A DNA stretch of 64,000 nt from Cladopsammia gracilis (taxonomy: Eukaryota; Cnidaria; Anthozoa; Scleractinia; Dendrophylliidae), in assembly GCA_022457155.1 (NCBI GenBank), contig JAJGOT010000202.1, positions 1,044,001 through 1,108,000 of the forward strand, written 5' to 3'. Both the position numbers and the translations under genes were made by a program. Under the pieces are notes generated by a model, which was given only the letters and a program-made list of their open reading frames with translations, made no database searches and was not told where the DNA came from. Within the stretch, counting starts at the first letter, position 1. Every line of letters starts with the position of its first letter. Shown one piece after another: positions 1-11,248 of this stretch.

Positions 1-1107
1 TTATGATTATAATTTCGGGCCTCTGTCTTGTGAGGTTTTGCGAGAATTCTTTGACCCTCGCGTGACCAAAGGGTGCTTCGAAAATGACAATGTTTCAATT
101 ATCATGCAAATCATTTTCCGGGAAAATTTAATGAGTCACCGGATATAGATATTTCAGGGAAGCAGAAAATAAAAGGTGAAATACACTATGAAAGATGAGC
201 TGCGGTTACACGTTGCAACATTTACATACTGTAGGTAAATTCAAAATAACAATAGCCGCGATACGCATAAGCGTGCAGAGCAACGGCTTTATTTTGTTAT
301 TTCGACTTTTACCCAAGTAAAAGTTTAAACCGCATTTTGCTTCCCGAGCGTGGCTAATTCAAGACAGCCAGAAAATTCTCACCTGTTCTATTCGGTCTAG
401 CTATAGTTTAACAAGTCACAGAAATGTTAAGTATCACCAAGCCATTTCAAGTATTTCACATGATGTGGGCTACACATTAGCATGCGCAAGGAGTCGACTA
501 TTTAACAGATATAGTTTTTGCACTTACTCAATCCTCCAACCCAATCGGTTTCTTTATACTCTGTACAACTCCAGCGTTAAACTGAATACATAAGTGAAAA
601 AAAAACAAACTCAATAGTTTTAAAATTTTATAAACAGAAACAAGCATTCAGCTTTAACATTTATATTGAGTTTAATACATACACGGTGACATTAATTTTC
701 CTGGAACCTTGGTTAATTACAAGCTAAACGACACCATAGAACTACATTGTAAATCACTTTACAATGCTACTGATTTTCTCAACTGAGAAAGTTTGGTTAT
801 ATGAACACTGAAGCGACGAAAGATTCACTGACTGTTCTCCTGTACAGCAACAGAGCTAGCGTTCTAAACGAAGTTCCATGCATGGGCTTATTTCCTTGAA
901 TTCATTTTGGTTCCCGGATCATATGTACCGCACAAAGCTACTATCGTTCTCCTATTGTACATACAGCTATCAGTCCCAAACAAAATTCAGTCAACTTGAT
1001 ACAAAAACACAAGACAATAGAGGAAAGCGTAGAACATTTATAATTACACAAGTCATTCTGAAGGGTCTTGCCCATGTTATATGAATGATAAATTCATTTG
1101 GGCTGAT
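1..1107. other. Non-coding stretch, nothing recognised
   Basis: AT-rich sequence with no reading frame resembling a protein family, no tandem array and no clear inverted repeat. A 68-codon open frame at 878-1084 is low in information and is not called. Confidence 0.5.
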
Positions 1108-1344
1108 TCATAAACGCATGGAGCCTCCATCGCCGTTTTCGTATACGGGGTCGTGCTCGTCAACATTGAAGAAGCCTCCTGATCCAGCTTTGTTCATGTC
1201 CAACATAACCGTCCTGTCGGAATTTTGAGCTTCTCGTTGTGGTTTCACCATTAGTTTTCCTGTGGCGGGGTCAAAAACCAGTGATTCAGAGCTCCCTCCC
1301 CTATTTTCAAGATGTTGTTGAATGCGCTGCGGATTAGATGACAT
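1108..1344 (-). CDS. Small acidic protein of a local family (hypothetical)
   Basis: A 78-codon frame with a good ATG at 1344. I do not recognise the family. What can be seen is a short block LVFDPATGKLMV in the middle and SGGFF near the C-terminus. The divergent neighbour at 1829-2152 has LVFDLQSGKLTV and SGWFS in the same order, so the two look like ancient duplicates. There is no signal peptide or membrane segment. The 485-bp gap to the divergent neighbour could hold a shared promoter. It may be one exon of a longer spliced gene. Confidence 0.5.
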   Translation of the reverse strand: MSSNPQRIQQHLENRGGSSESLVFDPATGKLMVKPQREAQNSDRTVMLDMNKAGSGGFFNVDEHDPVYENGDGGSMRL

Positions 1345-1828
1345 CTTCGACGAACAAGCAAAACGGCCACCAACCAGAACTTATCTCCTTACTGTAGCGA
1401 GCGACGAATATCTTCAGTTATCCAAGTTAACGCTCGAAGTTCGTCTCTGTTTGCTTTCGCTTCGTCAGTGTGCTTTCAGTTTCGAGGTGCTTTTGTTTTC
1501 TGATTTCTGAAAGGGCATGACGTCATCCATGCATTTATGATTTCTTGGAATTAGGGACTTTTTCACCCCTGTCGTGTCATACCTTTTAAGGAGAGTAGGC
1601 GGAAGTTTGGGAATTGTATTATTAAGGGATTTTTCCCCGATCAAATCGAACAAAATAACAAATATTTCAAGTTTGTTGCAGAATATTCTTTGTTATAAAT
1701 GGGAAGATACATCTCACTTCTATAAACGCATTTGTTTTCCCTTTCTAAGCCACTCAACAGATCATTGCTTTTCCTACTCGGAAATTTTGGATCTTTGTTT
1801 TACAAAAGCTTACCAAGAACGCACTACC

Positions 1829-2152
1829 ATGGACCCGTCAGAGGAAGGCAATGCACAAAGTGCAAGAGAATTTGACTTTCACTTTGTCACAAAAAAAGAC
1901 ACTGAAACGAAAGCAGAAGATGGCAGCACTACGACAGTGAAATCCGAAGTGGTGGCAAGCCGACTGAAAGTAATCGCTAAAGGTGGGCCGGAAGATAACA
2001 CAAGGAAAGAAAGACTAGTGTTTGATTTGCAAAGTGGGAAATTAACTGTTGAGAGTGGACCAGAGTCTCAGACCCAACTTGTAGCGGCATCACCAGATAA
2101 ACAGGTCATTGAGGGAATGGCTACCAGTGGATGGTTTAGTGGGAGAATTTAG
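1829..2152 (+). CDS. Small hydrophilic protein, paralogue of the 1108-1344 gene
   Basis: The ATG at 1829 (context accATGG) gives 107 residues; the frame stays open upstream to 1574, but that part looks like 5' leader. The protein is charged, with no membrane segment. It shares the LVFD-x3-GKL block and the SG(G/W)F(F/S) block with the divergent gene at 1108-1344. Function unknown. It lies about 1.2 kb upstream of the first JAMM-like gene on the same strand. Confidence 0.55.
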   Translation: MDPSEEGNAQSAREFDFHFVTKKDTETKAEDGSTTTVKSEVVASRLKVIAKGGPEDNTRKERLVFDLQSGKLTVESGPESQTQLVAASPDKQVIEGMATSGWFSGRI

Positions 2153-2754
2153 AAATAACATGCGTAGTGATCTGCGGTGCAGACTTCTGCCATCCATTTT
2201 GAAACAGGCATTTGGGCTATAGACACCATAGAATCCTGAAGAGACACTGAAAATATATTGTTCGATTTTCGATATTCTCAATACTGAAGGGCCTTATAAT
2301 TTTATATATCGCGTATTTATACTACCGCGAAACGCATGTTTATTTGAGGCAAAGACAGCCAAATGGTAAAATTATGCGTCATTGAAGAGAAACAGTGCCC
2401 TGTTCTAATGATTGTTTATTTGAGTTCCTCTGAAACCAAACTTGCAATTGTTCGATCATGATTAATGTTATATTTTATTCTCTGTTCAAGTGCTAGGGAA
2501 TGTGTTGAATAAACCTGTATAGCAAGACTTTTCTGGAGAACTTTTACTATAATGCGTATGGTAATACATCATAAAAGCCAATAGTAGAACGACAATGCCC
2601 AGTATTAGTTATCAGTAAACGTTTCTGAGAAATAAATGTAAAGACATTAAATCAAAGAAAGTCACGGGGCTATTTTATTTGTTTGCATTTCAACGTACAC
2701 TGTTGCAAGCAATTCTGAAAGGTCTGCAAAAAATAAAAGGAAAATGAAAAGAAG
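2153..2754. other. Intergenic, no gene seen
   Basis: AT-rich spacer. A 25-bp stretch near 2582-2606 (AGTAGAACGACAATG core) recurs at about 61409-61434, upstream of the second copy of the 2755-3175 repeat, so the duplication probably started here. Confidence 0.4.
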
Positions 2755-3175
2755 TCTGCTTGATAGCGTGGGATTTTTCCGTTTTAACAAATATAAAGTT
2801 CAGCAACTTAAAACGATACGTCAACATATTGAACTTGAAATAAAAGCGTGCCTTGCGCTTCGTGATATTTTTCTGCAGGCGACCAGAATCATGAAAGCTT
2901 GGATCGAAATTTATTAATATACCCCGAAATATGATGACTGAAAATATACCAACACTATTTCAGACTAAGACATTTTCTTAGCAACATAGTTCTTGAAATC
3001 AATCGACAAGCAAGAAGGGTCACCGGCGTGTAAATGAAAAACATTTCTCAGAAAATAAGGAAGACTTAATTTTATCAGCTGCCAAATATTCAAATGACGG
3101 GGTCAAACGATAATAGCAAGACACAAAATACAAATTAGGTTGAAATTTTGTTTTCCAACCAATAAATCCATTTTA
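2755..3175 (+). repeat. Dispersed direct repeat upstream of the first JAMM-like gene (copy 1)
   Basis: About 420 bp that reappear in the same orientation at 62165-62585 with scattered substitutions and small indels. The most conserved parts surround the words TTCTGCAGGCGACCAGAATC and GACGGGGTCAAACGATAATA. It ends about 215 bp before the ATG at 3391, so it probably covers part of that gene's promoter or 5' leader. No reading frame is seen in it. Confidence 0.75.
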
Positions 3176-3390
3176 CAAAGCATATATTTCATAATAGGTT
3201 TACAGAATGAAATAATTTGCTGTCACGTCGGCGTTATTTTCAAACGAAACTGAATTTTTCCCGGAAATCACGCTATCTATCGCGCATGATTGCCCGCTGT
3301 TATGGTAATCACGGAACACGCCATTTGCACAGAGTTTCTACACAGTTCACAGCGACTGTGTAGACGAGCAACGTTTAGCGGCATATAGCT

Positions 3391-4836
3391 ATGGCAAACA
3401 CGAACATGAAGAATCCGACCGTTTACATGTTTAGTGAAGATCGCGAACGGATAAAGCAACTTGTTGGCGAGCACGAAGCTGGCGAAACAAGCGGTGATCT
3501 GTTTGGCTTGTGGACAGAAGACAACGAGGCCGTCGTTCACCTAGTTACAGGACTAGCCGGAAAAGAAAAACAGCAGACAACATCCAGGAGCGAGGCTGCA
3601 ATCAAAGGCATGAGAAGGATATTATGTGAAAAGTTCCGGCTGCCTCGTATCGGAAAATGGCAGTACCAAAGTGGCACAAAGCCGCAAATCCGAAGCGAAA
3701 TGGAAGTTACCATACGCGATGATAAACCTTTGTGGAAGAAGGATAATCAGTATGCTTTGTTCATCACGGTAAACCACGACGTTGACACTGAACTGTCACC
3801 GTACATTGTGTCAAAAACCTCAATCTCGACAAAAGGCAAAATTGAAATCCTTAAGGGCGAAAACGCCTTCATGAAAGTTGACGAAATAAGGAAGATAATT
3901 GGTGACTCATCGGTACAGACTGGGAGTACAAACGAAAGTGAAGACGTCGATGCCGAGATGAAGCCACCTCTCCCAGGTGAAGAAGAAATCGAAAAGAAAA
4001 TGATCACTTGCACTGATCCGTTACAGCCACGCGTCAGGCAAAGTGGAATTGCTTCCGTATTCGAGACAGAAAAGGCACCGATCCCGAGGCCACTACCAAG
4101 CCTTGAGAGTTACCAATCCAACAACTTAAAGGTTTACATGTTTGCAGAAGACCGAGAAATGATGATAAAGCTTGTTCTCCGTTATCCAGATGTGGAAACC
4201 GGTGGAGACCTGTTTGGCTTGTGGACCTCCGAGGGTGATGCGATGCTGCACATTGTTCTCGGTCCTGGAAAAGACTGCAAGCGTACAGATGTATCTTTCA
4301 ACCAAGATATCCCTTACCTACAGCGGAACGGCGAACTGCTGACTGAAAAGTACATGTTAGGCCACATTGGAGAGTGGCATTCTCACCATCAACTGCGACT
4401 CTTCAAGCCAAGTCAGGGGGACTCATCCACCGTAATAAGGCATTTCCCCAGTGGAGCCAAATTTGGGTTCCTTTTGATCATCGCTAATATCGTGGCACCT
4501 AACGAAGTGATGTTCTCGCCATATCTTTATACTCAGGAGTCATGGCGTACGTATGACAAAAAAGGGGAGATCGTCATTTTACAAGCTAGGAATGTCTTCA
4601 AGAAAACAAGAGAAATTCAGGATACCATTAAAACAGGAATGGAAACAAAATTAGACGTCCAACGTGGACAACTGGCGCGTTCTCAGCATAACCCGTCTTA
4701 TGCGGGAATGGGTGACACACGTCAACGTCAGCCACCCAGGAACACCCATCCATACTTGTACAGTAGCAAAGTAGAACCTATGGAAGTGGGCCATAACACA
4801 AGTACAGCCATGCAACAAAAATGGAAAAAACGTTAA
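3391..4836 (+). CDS. Two-domain JAB/JAMM-like metalloprotease homologue (pseudo-JAMM plus intact JAMM)
   Basis: One intronless frame of 481 residues. Domain 2 (about residues 245-420) has the JAMM signature: E269 in ETGGDLFGLW, then H330-S-H332 followed by PS341-x2-D344. This matches the prokaryotic-type JAB pattern (HxH then PSxxD), the zinc site of isopeptidases that cut ubiquitin-like conjugates. Domain 1 (about 10-190) repeats the fold start (ETSGDLFGLW, E kept), but the HxH segment is replaced by KWQYQSG, so it is likely catalytically dead. The C-terminal 60 residues are low complexity and basic. There is no signal peptide, so it probably acts in the cytosol. A longer paralogue follows at 7573-9656. 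The substrate is not inferable. The JAMM assignment is strong; protease activity is inference. Confidence 0.8.
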   Translation: MANTNMKNPTVYMFSEDRERIKQLVGEHEAGETSGDLFGLWTEDNEAVVHLVTGLAGKEKQQTTSRSEAAIKGMRRILCEKFRLPRIGKWQYQSGTKPQIRSEMEVTIRDDKPLWKKDNQYALFITVNHDVDTELSPYIVSKTSISTKGKIEILKGENAFMKVDEIRKIIGDSSVQTGSTNESEDVDAEMKPPLPGEEEIEKKMITCTDPLQPRVRQSGIASVFETEKAPIPRPLPSLESYQSNNLKVYMFAEDREMMIKLVLRYPDVETGGDLFGLWTSEGDAMLHIVLGPGKDCKRTDVSFNQDIPYLQRNGELLTEKYMLGHIGEWHSHHQLRLFKPSQGDSSTVIRHFPSGAKFGFLLIIANIVAPNEVMFSPYLYTQESWRTYDKKGEIVILQARNVFKKTREIQDTIKTGMETKLDVQRGQLARSQHNPSYAGMGDTRQRQPPRNTHPYLYSSKVEPMEVGHNTSTAMQQKWKKR

Positions 4837-6397
4837 AGACAATTTATTGATGAACAGGTCTCTTAGAAGGAAGAGATAACAAGATAAGGTGTAAAATAAC
4901 TCAATCTCCACTACCTGGTTAGTTAACTGTCTGAGTAGTACCTGCCATGCAGTTGTTCAGGATATCTTTAAAGTATGTAGAAGAGTTCTTAAAGTCCGAA
5001 CAATCAAACCGTCAGCAATACTTAATTTGCTGGTACTAACTTGTGGTTCTGTTTGTTCCCAATATACCCGTGTACAGTTTTTTTCGTTGAATGCAGCTTG
5101 CCCTCTTCTCGTACATTTGGCATTTCATCCAAAACGCGATTTTCTCTATCCGTTTTTAGACTTAGCTCTTTAAAATTTTACCCTTTTTCAAGTCGAAAGT
5201 CAAAATGGTGAAAATCTACACCCAAATTCGCACTATAAAAGGACATACCCATTTTCAGGCCAAAGAGGCAAACCTGTTTTCAAACCAACATTTTAATATT
5301 TTGTACCCATTTGTTCCCAAAATGGCCACCATACTGTCTGATGTCGTACAAACCTAATGTTTGTAGCTCACGAGAAAAGACAGAATGAGGTAAAATTGTC
5401 AACCACTGTGCCTCTTTTTCAGCGCAAACTTTATTGATTGGATGCCAGCATTAAAGGCGTCAATGAGCGCCGCTATCGGTATATCCCCACCTCACCACAC
5501 CCACCCCCCGTCACACACCCTCTTAGTAATGAATGTAACCACAGTGACTTTGACATAAGTTTCTTTTAGTAATAATACATTTTGCACCCGATAGTATACT
5601 ATTTTATTATTGTATTGCATTTAATAGATATGATTCGAGCATGAAATTAAACTTTCACTTTTTCTAAGAAATGGTCTACGTAATGCGAGTCACAGTTGCA
5701 ACAATTATTTTGTTTCCAAGTCTTCAACGATTCATCTTAGAAGCATATTTTTTTGCACGAGAGAAGCAAGAAAAGTGAATCTCATCTGTAATTGCGAAAT
5801 ATTAGACAAACGTTACAATTACAAAAAACTAGTTTCCTGGTCAGGCATACTAAAACTTACACGAAAATTTGGTTTTATTAAAGAGAGAGAAGATTCAACT
5901 GAGTTGATTGGTAAATTGACGCCGTAAAGAGATTCAAAAGCTGACGTTGCGAGATTTGGCCCTTCGTCAGAGTAAATCAACGGAATTTCAGGGCTAGACC
6001 TCAAAACGTCAATGTACCTCATCAACTCAGTTGATAAACCCAAATCAGTTTTCGCATTTCTCTTCTCCGCCGACGCCTCACTATAGCTTATTTTGAAGCT
6101 AACCCTTTTATACTACTTATACTAAGTTCTAAGTTCGGGAGAATACCTGCATACATACCATCTACTTGGAATGAGGTAAAAGAAAAATGTAATGCAGTAA
6201 ATTCTTCTGACACACATATGCAACTTTCTGGATAAGGTTGACATAAAGCAATGACGATACACATTTCAGCAAGGAGTGGCCGTAAAAAAGATGCACCATC
6301 CAAAGGTTCACCTAGAGTCTACGTACAGGTCTTGAAATCTAGTAATGAAAACAGTAATCAGACTGAATTCGGGCTACGGCTTTGTATAAGCTCTGGG
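4837..6397. other. Intergenic, no supported gene
   Basis: Spacer between the JAMM-like gene and the small-gene remnant. A 74-codon minus-strand frame at 5819-6043 is open but shows no family, repeat or splice evidence and is left uncalled. A C-rich run lies near 5488-5520. Confidence 0.4.
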
Positions 6398-6478
6398 TTA
6401 TACTGCAGATTCATGTCCACCGGCAATCACCTTAATTGCCTCACCAAAGAAGCCACCTGATTCAGTTTTGCCGCTAAA
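6398..6478 (-). pseudogene. Remnant of a third small-family gene (C-terminal end)
   Basis: About 26 codons on the minus strand end at a TAA (6398-6400) and contain ESGGFFGEA, like AGSGGFFNV in the 1108-1344 protein. The next codon upstream is a stop, and a possible ATG lies in another frame, so this is either a broken copy or a last exon. Short, hence low confidence. Confidence 0.3.
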
Positions 6479-7572
6479 TCATGCATTGCAGATCTGTCGC
6501 TGAAACTGAACTCGAATACTTGTCTTTAAAAGTAGGACTTCAGTCTCATTTCTCGTTTTGATCTCAAAGGGTCTAGATAGTGGGAGGGGTTACAAATGTC
6601 AGTTGTCAGTTAAACTTTTCCATCAAGACCTTCATACATAAATGCTTCATATCCTAAACTACACACAGAAATTTCGATAATTATTACCTTGAAAATCTTA
6701 TGCAAACAAACAAACAAACAAACAAACAAAATAAACTAGTCATACCTTTAAAGAAAGGGATTTTAACTACACATGATTATTTTGGAGTAATAAAATAAAA
6801 ATCGTAAGGTCGACGGCGAACGGTTATTTGTTTATTGGTTTTATAGAATGTTTTAACCTCTTCTGAAATGTGTTAGAGTAATAGAATAATAGCATCTTTG
6901 TTTATATTCGCCTGTTGAAATTCCAAGTATTTCAAAAAAATGAAACGGTTTCATGCTTCAAAGCACTTCAGGTAAATATTTTTTTTTTCGTCAACAAGAC
7001 TCATCTTTTAAATTAAACAAGAACAACGAACGTAGGAGGTAAAGGTACCCTAGCAATGAAATTGGTTTTTTGAGGTTTCTGGTCAACAACAACATGAGGT
7101 GAACTGTGGTAAATGTGGTACAAATAAAGCGTGACAATGCATAAAAATATAAAAAGCGATACCATTGTAGTTCATGATTATGCACATAAGCTTTGCATTT
7201 TGACTACATTAAATAATGAAAATAAGCTTAATATGTACATAAAAAGAATTTCATCATTGGGCATATACTAGTTAAAAGGTAGTTTCAAATTAATCCCAAT
7301 GGTCTTTCATATGTAAACTATGAAGACTTATATAAGTACCGCATGAAAACGTTTCTTAGAAAGAGCGGACGTCACAGTTTCATGTCTGGTATTTGATAAA
7401 CTGAAAAGAAAAATACCGGAAGCAAGGTTCGATAGTTCTAAGGTTGCATTTTCTAATTTAATGTAATGGTAAAAATCCAAATGCGTCTCTTTTAATAATG
7501 AAGTGTGACCGTTTTGAAAAAGAAATTCGTGACGATCACAGCATCCGCTCTTTCTCACCCAACTTTTTGCGC
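6479..7572. other. Intergenic with an (AAAC)n microsatellite
   Basis: About seven AAAC units lie near 6703-6730. The rest is AT-rich with no recognised gene. It is the upstream region of the second JAMM-like gene; no core promoter stands out. Confidence 0.5.
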
Positions 7573-9656
7573 ATGAGTGAACTCACACGGCGTTTGTTTG
7601 AAGAGCTCGCTTGTAAATACCAAACTATCATGGAAGCGTTGGAGAGAGTAAAACAAAGAGCTTTTATCTTCGAACAGGAATTTCACAGGGTTATCCGATC
7701 GAAGTCGAGGCAAGATGAACGAGGCAATCTGTTCGGCTTGTGGACTACCGATGGTGAACCTATTATTCACATCATAAGTGGTCCGAGAGTTTGCATACAG
7801 CAGACATCTTAGCTAAAAGTTGGCCTCTCGCGCACATCGGCAACTGGCGTTACAGTGGCTCTCAATCACAACATGCTGAAAGGGATCCACTTCAGCTTGA
7901 CGATTTACAGTGCCTCCATAAACGAAGACCCAATTTTCTCCATGTTTTAGTTATGGCGTCATCGCTCCGAGTGTCAATCAATGATGAAGAAAGTGAAACT
8001 GTCCTTCTTCCCGATGAGAGCCCATTTAGAAGAATGCATGGAATCGCAGAGATCACTGTCGATTGCCATAACGAAGATTCCAATTCGGAGCCGAAGAAAT
8101 CAATTTCAAGCCAAGATAAAAGCGAAGATTCCGATATTGATCACTCCGAGGATATGAAACAGTCATCAGGCACAAAAGGCTTCCACAAAGCCTTTATCTT
8201 CAGAAAGGATTATGACATAATACTTTCAAAGGCATCTCAAGAGGCACGAGGTAACCTGTTTGGTCTGTGGACCAACGAGGACGAGCCTGTTATTCATATC
8301 ATTAGTGGTCCCAACTGCTGTCCTCCAACTGACCTGCGTGGCTCACATGTCGCAGACATCTTGAGCAAGGATTCTCCCCTTACGCATATTGGTAACTGGT
8401 GTTATGGCAGCGCTTCAGCATCACATGCGCAAAGAAACCTAGCACACCAGATCGACGAGTTATGGTGCGTCCATTCACACAAACCTACATTTCTAGATGT
8501 TAAAGTTTTGAAGTCAAAAATTCTTGTGCAGTCAGTAAATGGAAAAGAAAGGAAACTCGAGGTTCTTCCCGCGGAAAGCCCGCTAAGGTACATGGTAGGC
8601 ATAAAAAGGCTCACAATCGAAGGTCAGAAAGAGGATTCCTACACCGAGCAAGCTATAGAGGACATGAAGTACCTTTCACTCTCGAAAGGACGAGAAACGT
8701 GGAATTCTCCAGACGATGAAGATGCGGGAGTGATAAACATCCGTGACACCAAAAGAAGACTTCAGTTGCAGGGCGGCCCGATATATCTTGGGACGCAGAG
8801 ATGTCAAAGTGAGTTTTCCGTTAATCGGCACGATTTCAAGGTCTTTATGTTTGAAGAAGACTACCAAATGATGAGAAAGATCGTTCTCAAGTATCCAAGT
8901 CTAGAAACCGGTGGTGACCTGTTCGGTTTATGGACCACTAAGGGTAACGCGGTGCTACACGTTGTACTCGGACCAGGTCAAAACTGCAAACGCACTGGGG
9001 TGTCCTTCTACCAAGATATCCCCTATCTGCAGCGAAACGGTGAGCTGCTAACTGAAGACTACATGCTGTGTCACATAGGAGAATGGCACTCCCACCATCA
9101 ACTGCGCCTCTTTCAACCAAGTGGAGGCGATTCATCGACTGTCATAAGGAACTATCCTCGCGGAGTATGCGGTTTCCTTTTGATCATTGCTAACATCCTG
9201 TCACATCGCGAAGTAGAATTGTCTCCTTATCTTTACACGAAGACGTCCAGACATAGTTTCGATCAAAAAGGGAAACTTGTAATATTGCATGCTCGAAATG
9301 CGTTTAAAAACATAAGAAAGATCAAAGAGAGCACAGACAGAGGAAAGGAATTAAGTACATATTTACAAGATGGATTTGACCGTTTTTCCCATGAAACCAA
9401 GAGATATCCTCTCGAAGGTGATCACAACCAAACCCATAGGGTCTTAAAATACACATCCCAACACAATATACCTAAGCAGTACTTGCGCCAGCTTCGTGAT
9501 TCCAGACAGCATGCACACCAAAGTAATGGGTTCAATAACCATCTCTCACGATCATATAAATTCAGATTGCTGACCTCGCCCAGGTACACCCATAAAAGAA
9601 TAAACAAACGCAAGTCAACAAGGCCGCAAAACAAAATCCACAATCGGCCTAATTAA
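7573..9656 (+). CDS. Three-domain JAB/JAMM-like protein, with a frameshift in the first domain
   Basis: Paralogue of the 3391-4836 gene, also without introns. The ATG at 7573 is chosen over an in-frame ATG at 7498 because homology starts later. Domain 1 (to about 8040) and domain 2 (about 8180-8620) keep RGNLFGLW and HIISGP, but have NWRYSGS or NWCYGSA where HxH belongs, so both are pseudo-JAMM. Domain 3 (about 8830-9310) is intact: E in ETGGDLFGLW (codon at 8904), HSHH (first H at 9087) and PSGGD. The frame changes near 7785-7795, where about ten residues present in domain 2 are missing from domain 1. This looks like a small deletion, as there is no room for an intron. If real it kills this copy, unless translation starts downstream. 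Confidence 0.7.
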
Positions 9657-10384
9657 GTGGAGGCCCTGATTTGGATCTAGAGTTGGGTTGTAAAACAAGT
9701 ATAGTATAGACACATTAATTTTAGCCCGAGCATCGATTAACGGAATGCAGTGATACGAGTAATCATGGTTTCATGTAAGAATCAATAGCAGAGTCGTTAT
9801 ACAGCTTGAACGCTTTTTTACTGTTAAGTTTTCCACTCTTAATGTTATATAATTATTCAGAACAGTGTAACAGCTTGATAATAGTTCACAGAAGTATCAT
9901 GCTTGTTTGATGTTGACTAACTCAAAAGTCAAAGCAAATGGTTTAGGAAGAATCCATACTTTGGTAATATCCACATTGTAAGACTTGGTATATTGCTTTT
10001 GTCAATACTTGCATCAGAATATTAAAGAAATAAAAAACGCGCCGAGTGCGTTATTGAGTTTTATAAAATAACTGAGATACTACGCGCGTTCTGATTGGCC
10101 AAAGACCTATTAACTATTGTGCCGGTAAACTCATAGAAAACCGCGCAAGCGAAACTGTAAAGTAAACAAAGTTCAATTTTCCACTGCATCAACACAAGCG
10201 TGAGGAGAAAGAATTTCACAACTCGAGCCGGTTTAGTGTCTTATTGCATATTGTGGTCTGTTATAAGATGAGAAGAGAAGATATGTTTCTTGCAAACGAT
10301 AAGTTGCTGCTCAAACCTACAAAATAAAAAAAAAATTCCCACGCGCGCAAACAAAAAACGGCTTAACGACAAAAGAACACTAAG
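9657..10384. other. Intergenic, no gene seen
   Basis: AT-rich spacer downstream of the JAMM-like genes. Nothing recognised apart from ordinary poly(A)-type signals. Confidence 0.4.
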
Positions 10385-10576
10385 GCCCCGTCCACACGTA
10401 TCCGGATATTTTTGAATCCGCAACTTTTTTGTTGCGGATTGGCCTTCCGTCCACACGTATCCGGCGAATTCCGGGCAAATACGATTCGAATACGCTACGT
10501 GTGGACGCGAGTATTTTCTAATCCGTAACAAAAAAATTGCGGATTCAAAAATATCCGGATACGTGTGGACGGGGCC
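10385..10576. repeat. Palindromic MITE with 50-bp arms
   Basis: The ends are inverted copies (GCCCCGTCCACACGTATCCG core, then ATATTTTTGAATCCGCAA) flanked by TAAG on both sides, with a second inverted CCGTCCACACGTATCCGG motif inside. Non-coding; any frame inside is a by-product. Foldback DNA transposon, possibly hAT-derived (inference). It sits a few bases outside the next transposon's target duplication. Confidence 0.8.
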
Positions 10577-10583
10577 TAAGCTT

Positions 10584-10589
10584 TAATAT
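10584..10589. repeat. Target-site duplication TAATAT, left copy
   Basis: A 6-bp TAATAT directly before the inverted repeat at 10590, matched by TAATAT at 43180-43185 after the other end. Confidence 0.7.
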
Positions 10590-10605
10590 GAGGGTCTCAA
10601 TGGGG

Positions 10606-10710
10606 TTAAGCGTGTGGCGTGAAACATCCAAAAAATTAACCGTGTGTCGTGAAAAAGGGAAAAAATTAACCGTGTGTCGTGAATTATTTTTGTTCAGATA
10701 ACCGTGTTGT
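10606..10710 (+). repeat. Left subterminal repeats of the transposon
   Basis: Three or four degenerate copies of TTAACCGTGTGTCGTGAA separated by A-rich spacers. Similar words at 43090-43160 lie on the same strand rather than inverted. Plausible transposase-binding sites (inference). Confidence 0.6.
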
Positions 10711-10944
10711 TTGTAGCTTATCCTAAGCTCTGAACAATTATTTTATGTATGTGGTCTATTTGGTATTTTTAGTTTGTTTCTCAGACAGAAAAAACAGTTA
10801 TTCGATATATAGACAAAATCACCACAGGCATCCCAAAGAACACGAAATAACAATGCACATTGTGTATGACGTCATTTTTCAAGATAAGCACATGGCTGGT
10901 GGATTTTAGAGTCTGTCTGATCGTTCCGGTCGAAAGTCTTGACG

Positions 10945-11248
10945 ATGAGTGTGATTAAAGCTATTGTAAGTGTCTTTAGTCAAGGGCAAGAAAAGCCAAT
11001 CGAAAGATATAAGTCCAGAATTCTGTTAAGCGACGAGCACAAGGAGTCGTTAAATGCTTTCGAAAAGCATCTTTCTGATTTTTTGGGCCTCAAGGATAAG
11101 ATGCGAACCTTGGGTCTGGGCCAATACACATTGAAGCTGTACCGTATAAGCAAGTGCGATGGAAAAGTTGAGAACTTTGACATATCTACCCTGCCGCAAT
11201 ACAAACTTGAACTACCATCATTACTTACTGGTGAAAGTGAATTGAACG
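10945..11248 (+). CDS. Transposase-like gene, exon 1
   Basis: ATG at 10945 followed by 101 codons and a perfect donor (GTAAGT at 11249). The peptide is mixed alpha/charged with no named domain: an N-terminal region with IERYKSRILLSDEH and a leucine-rich end. Splicing to exon 2 (acceptor before 13244) keeps the frame (phase 1). An in-frame TTG at 10939 is ignored. Confidence 0.6.

Noticed and set aside
5819..6043. 74-codon minus-strand frame
   Set aside because: No homology, splice or repeat support.
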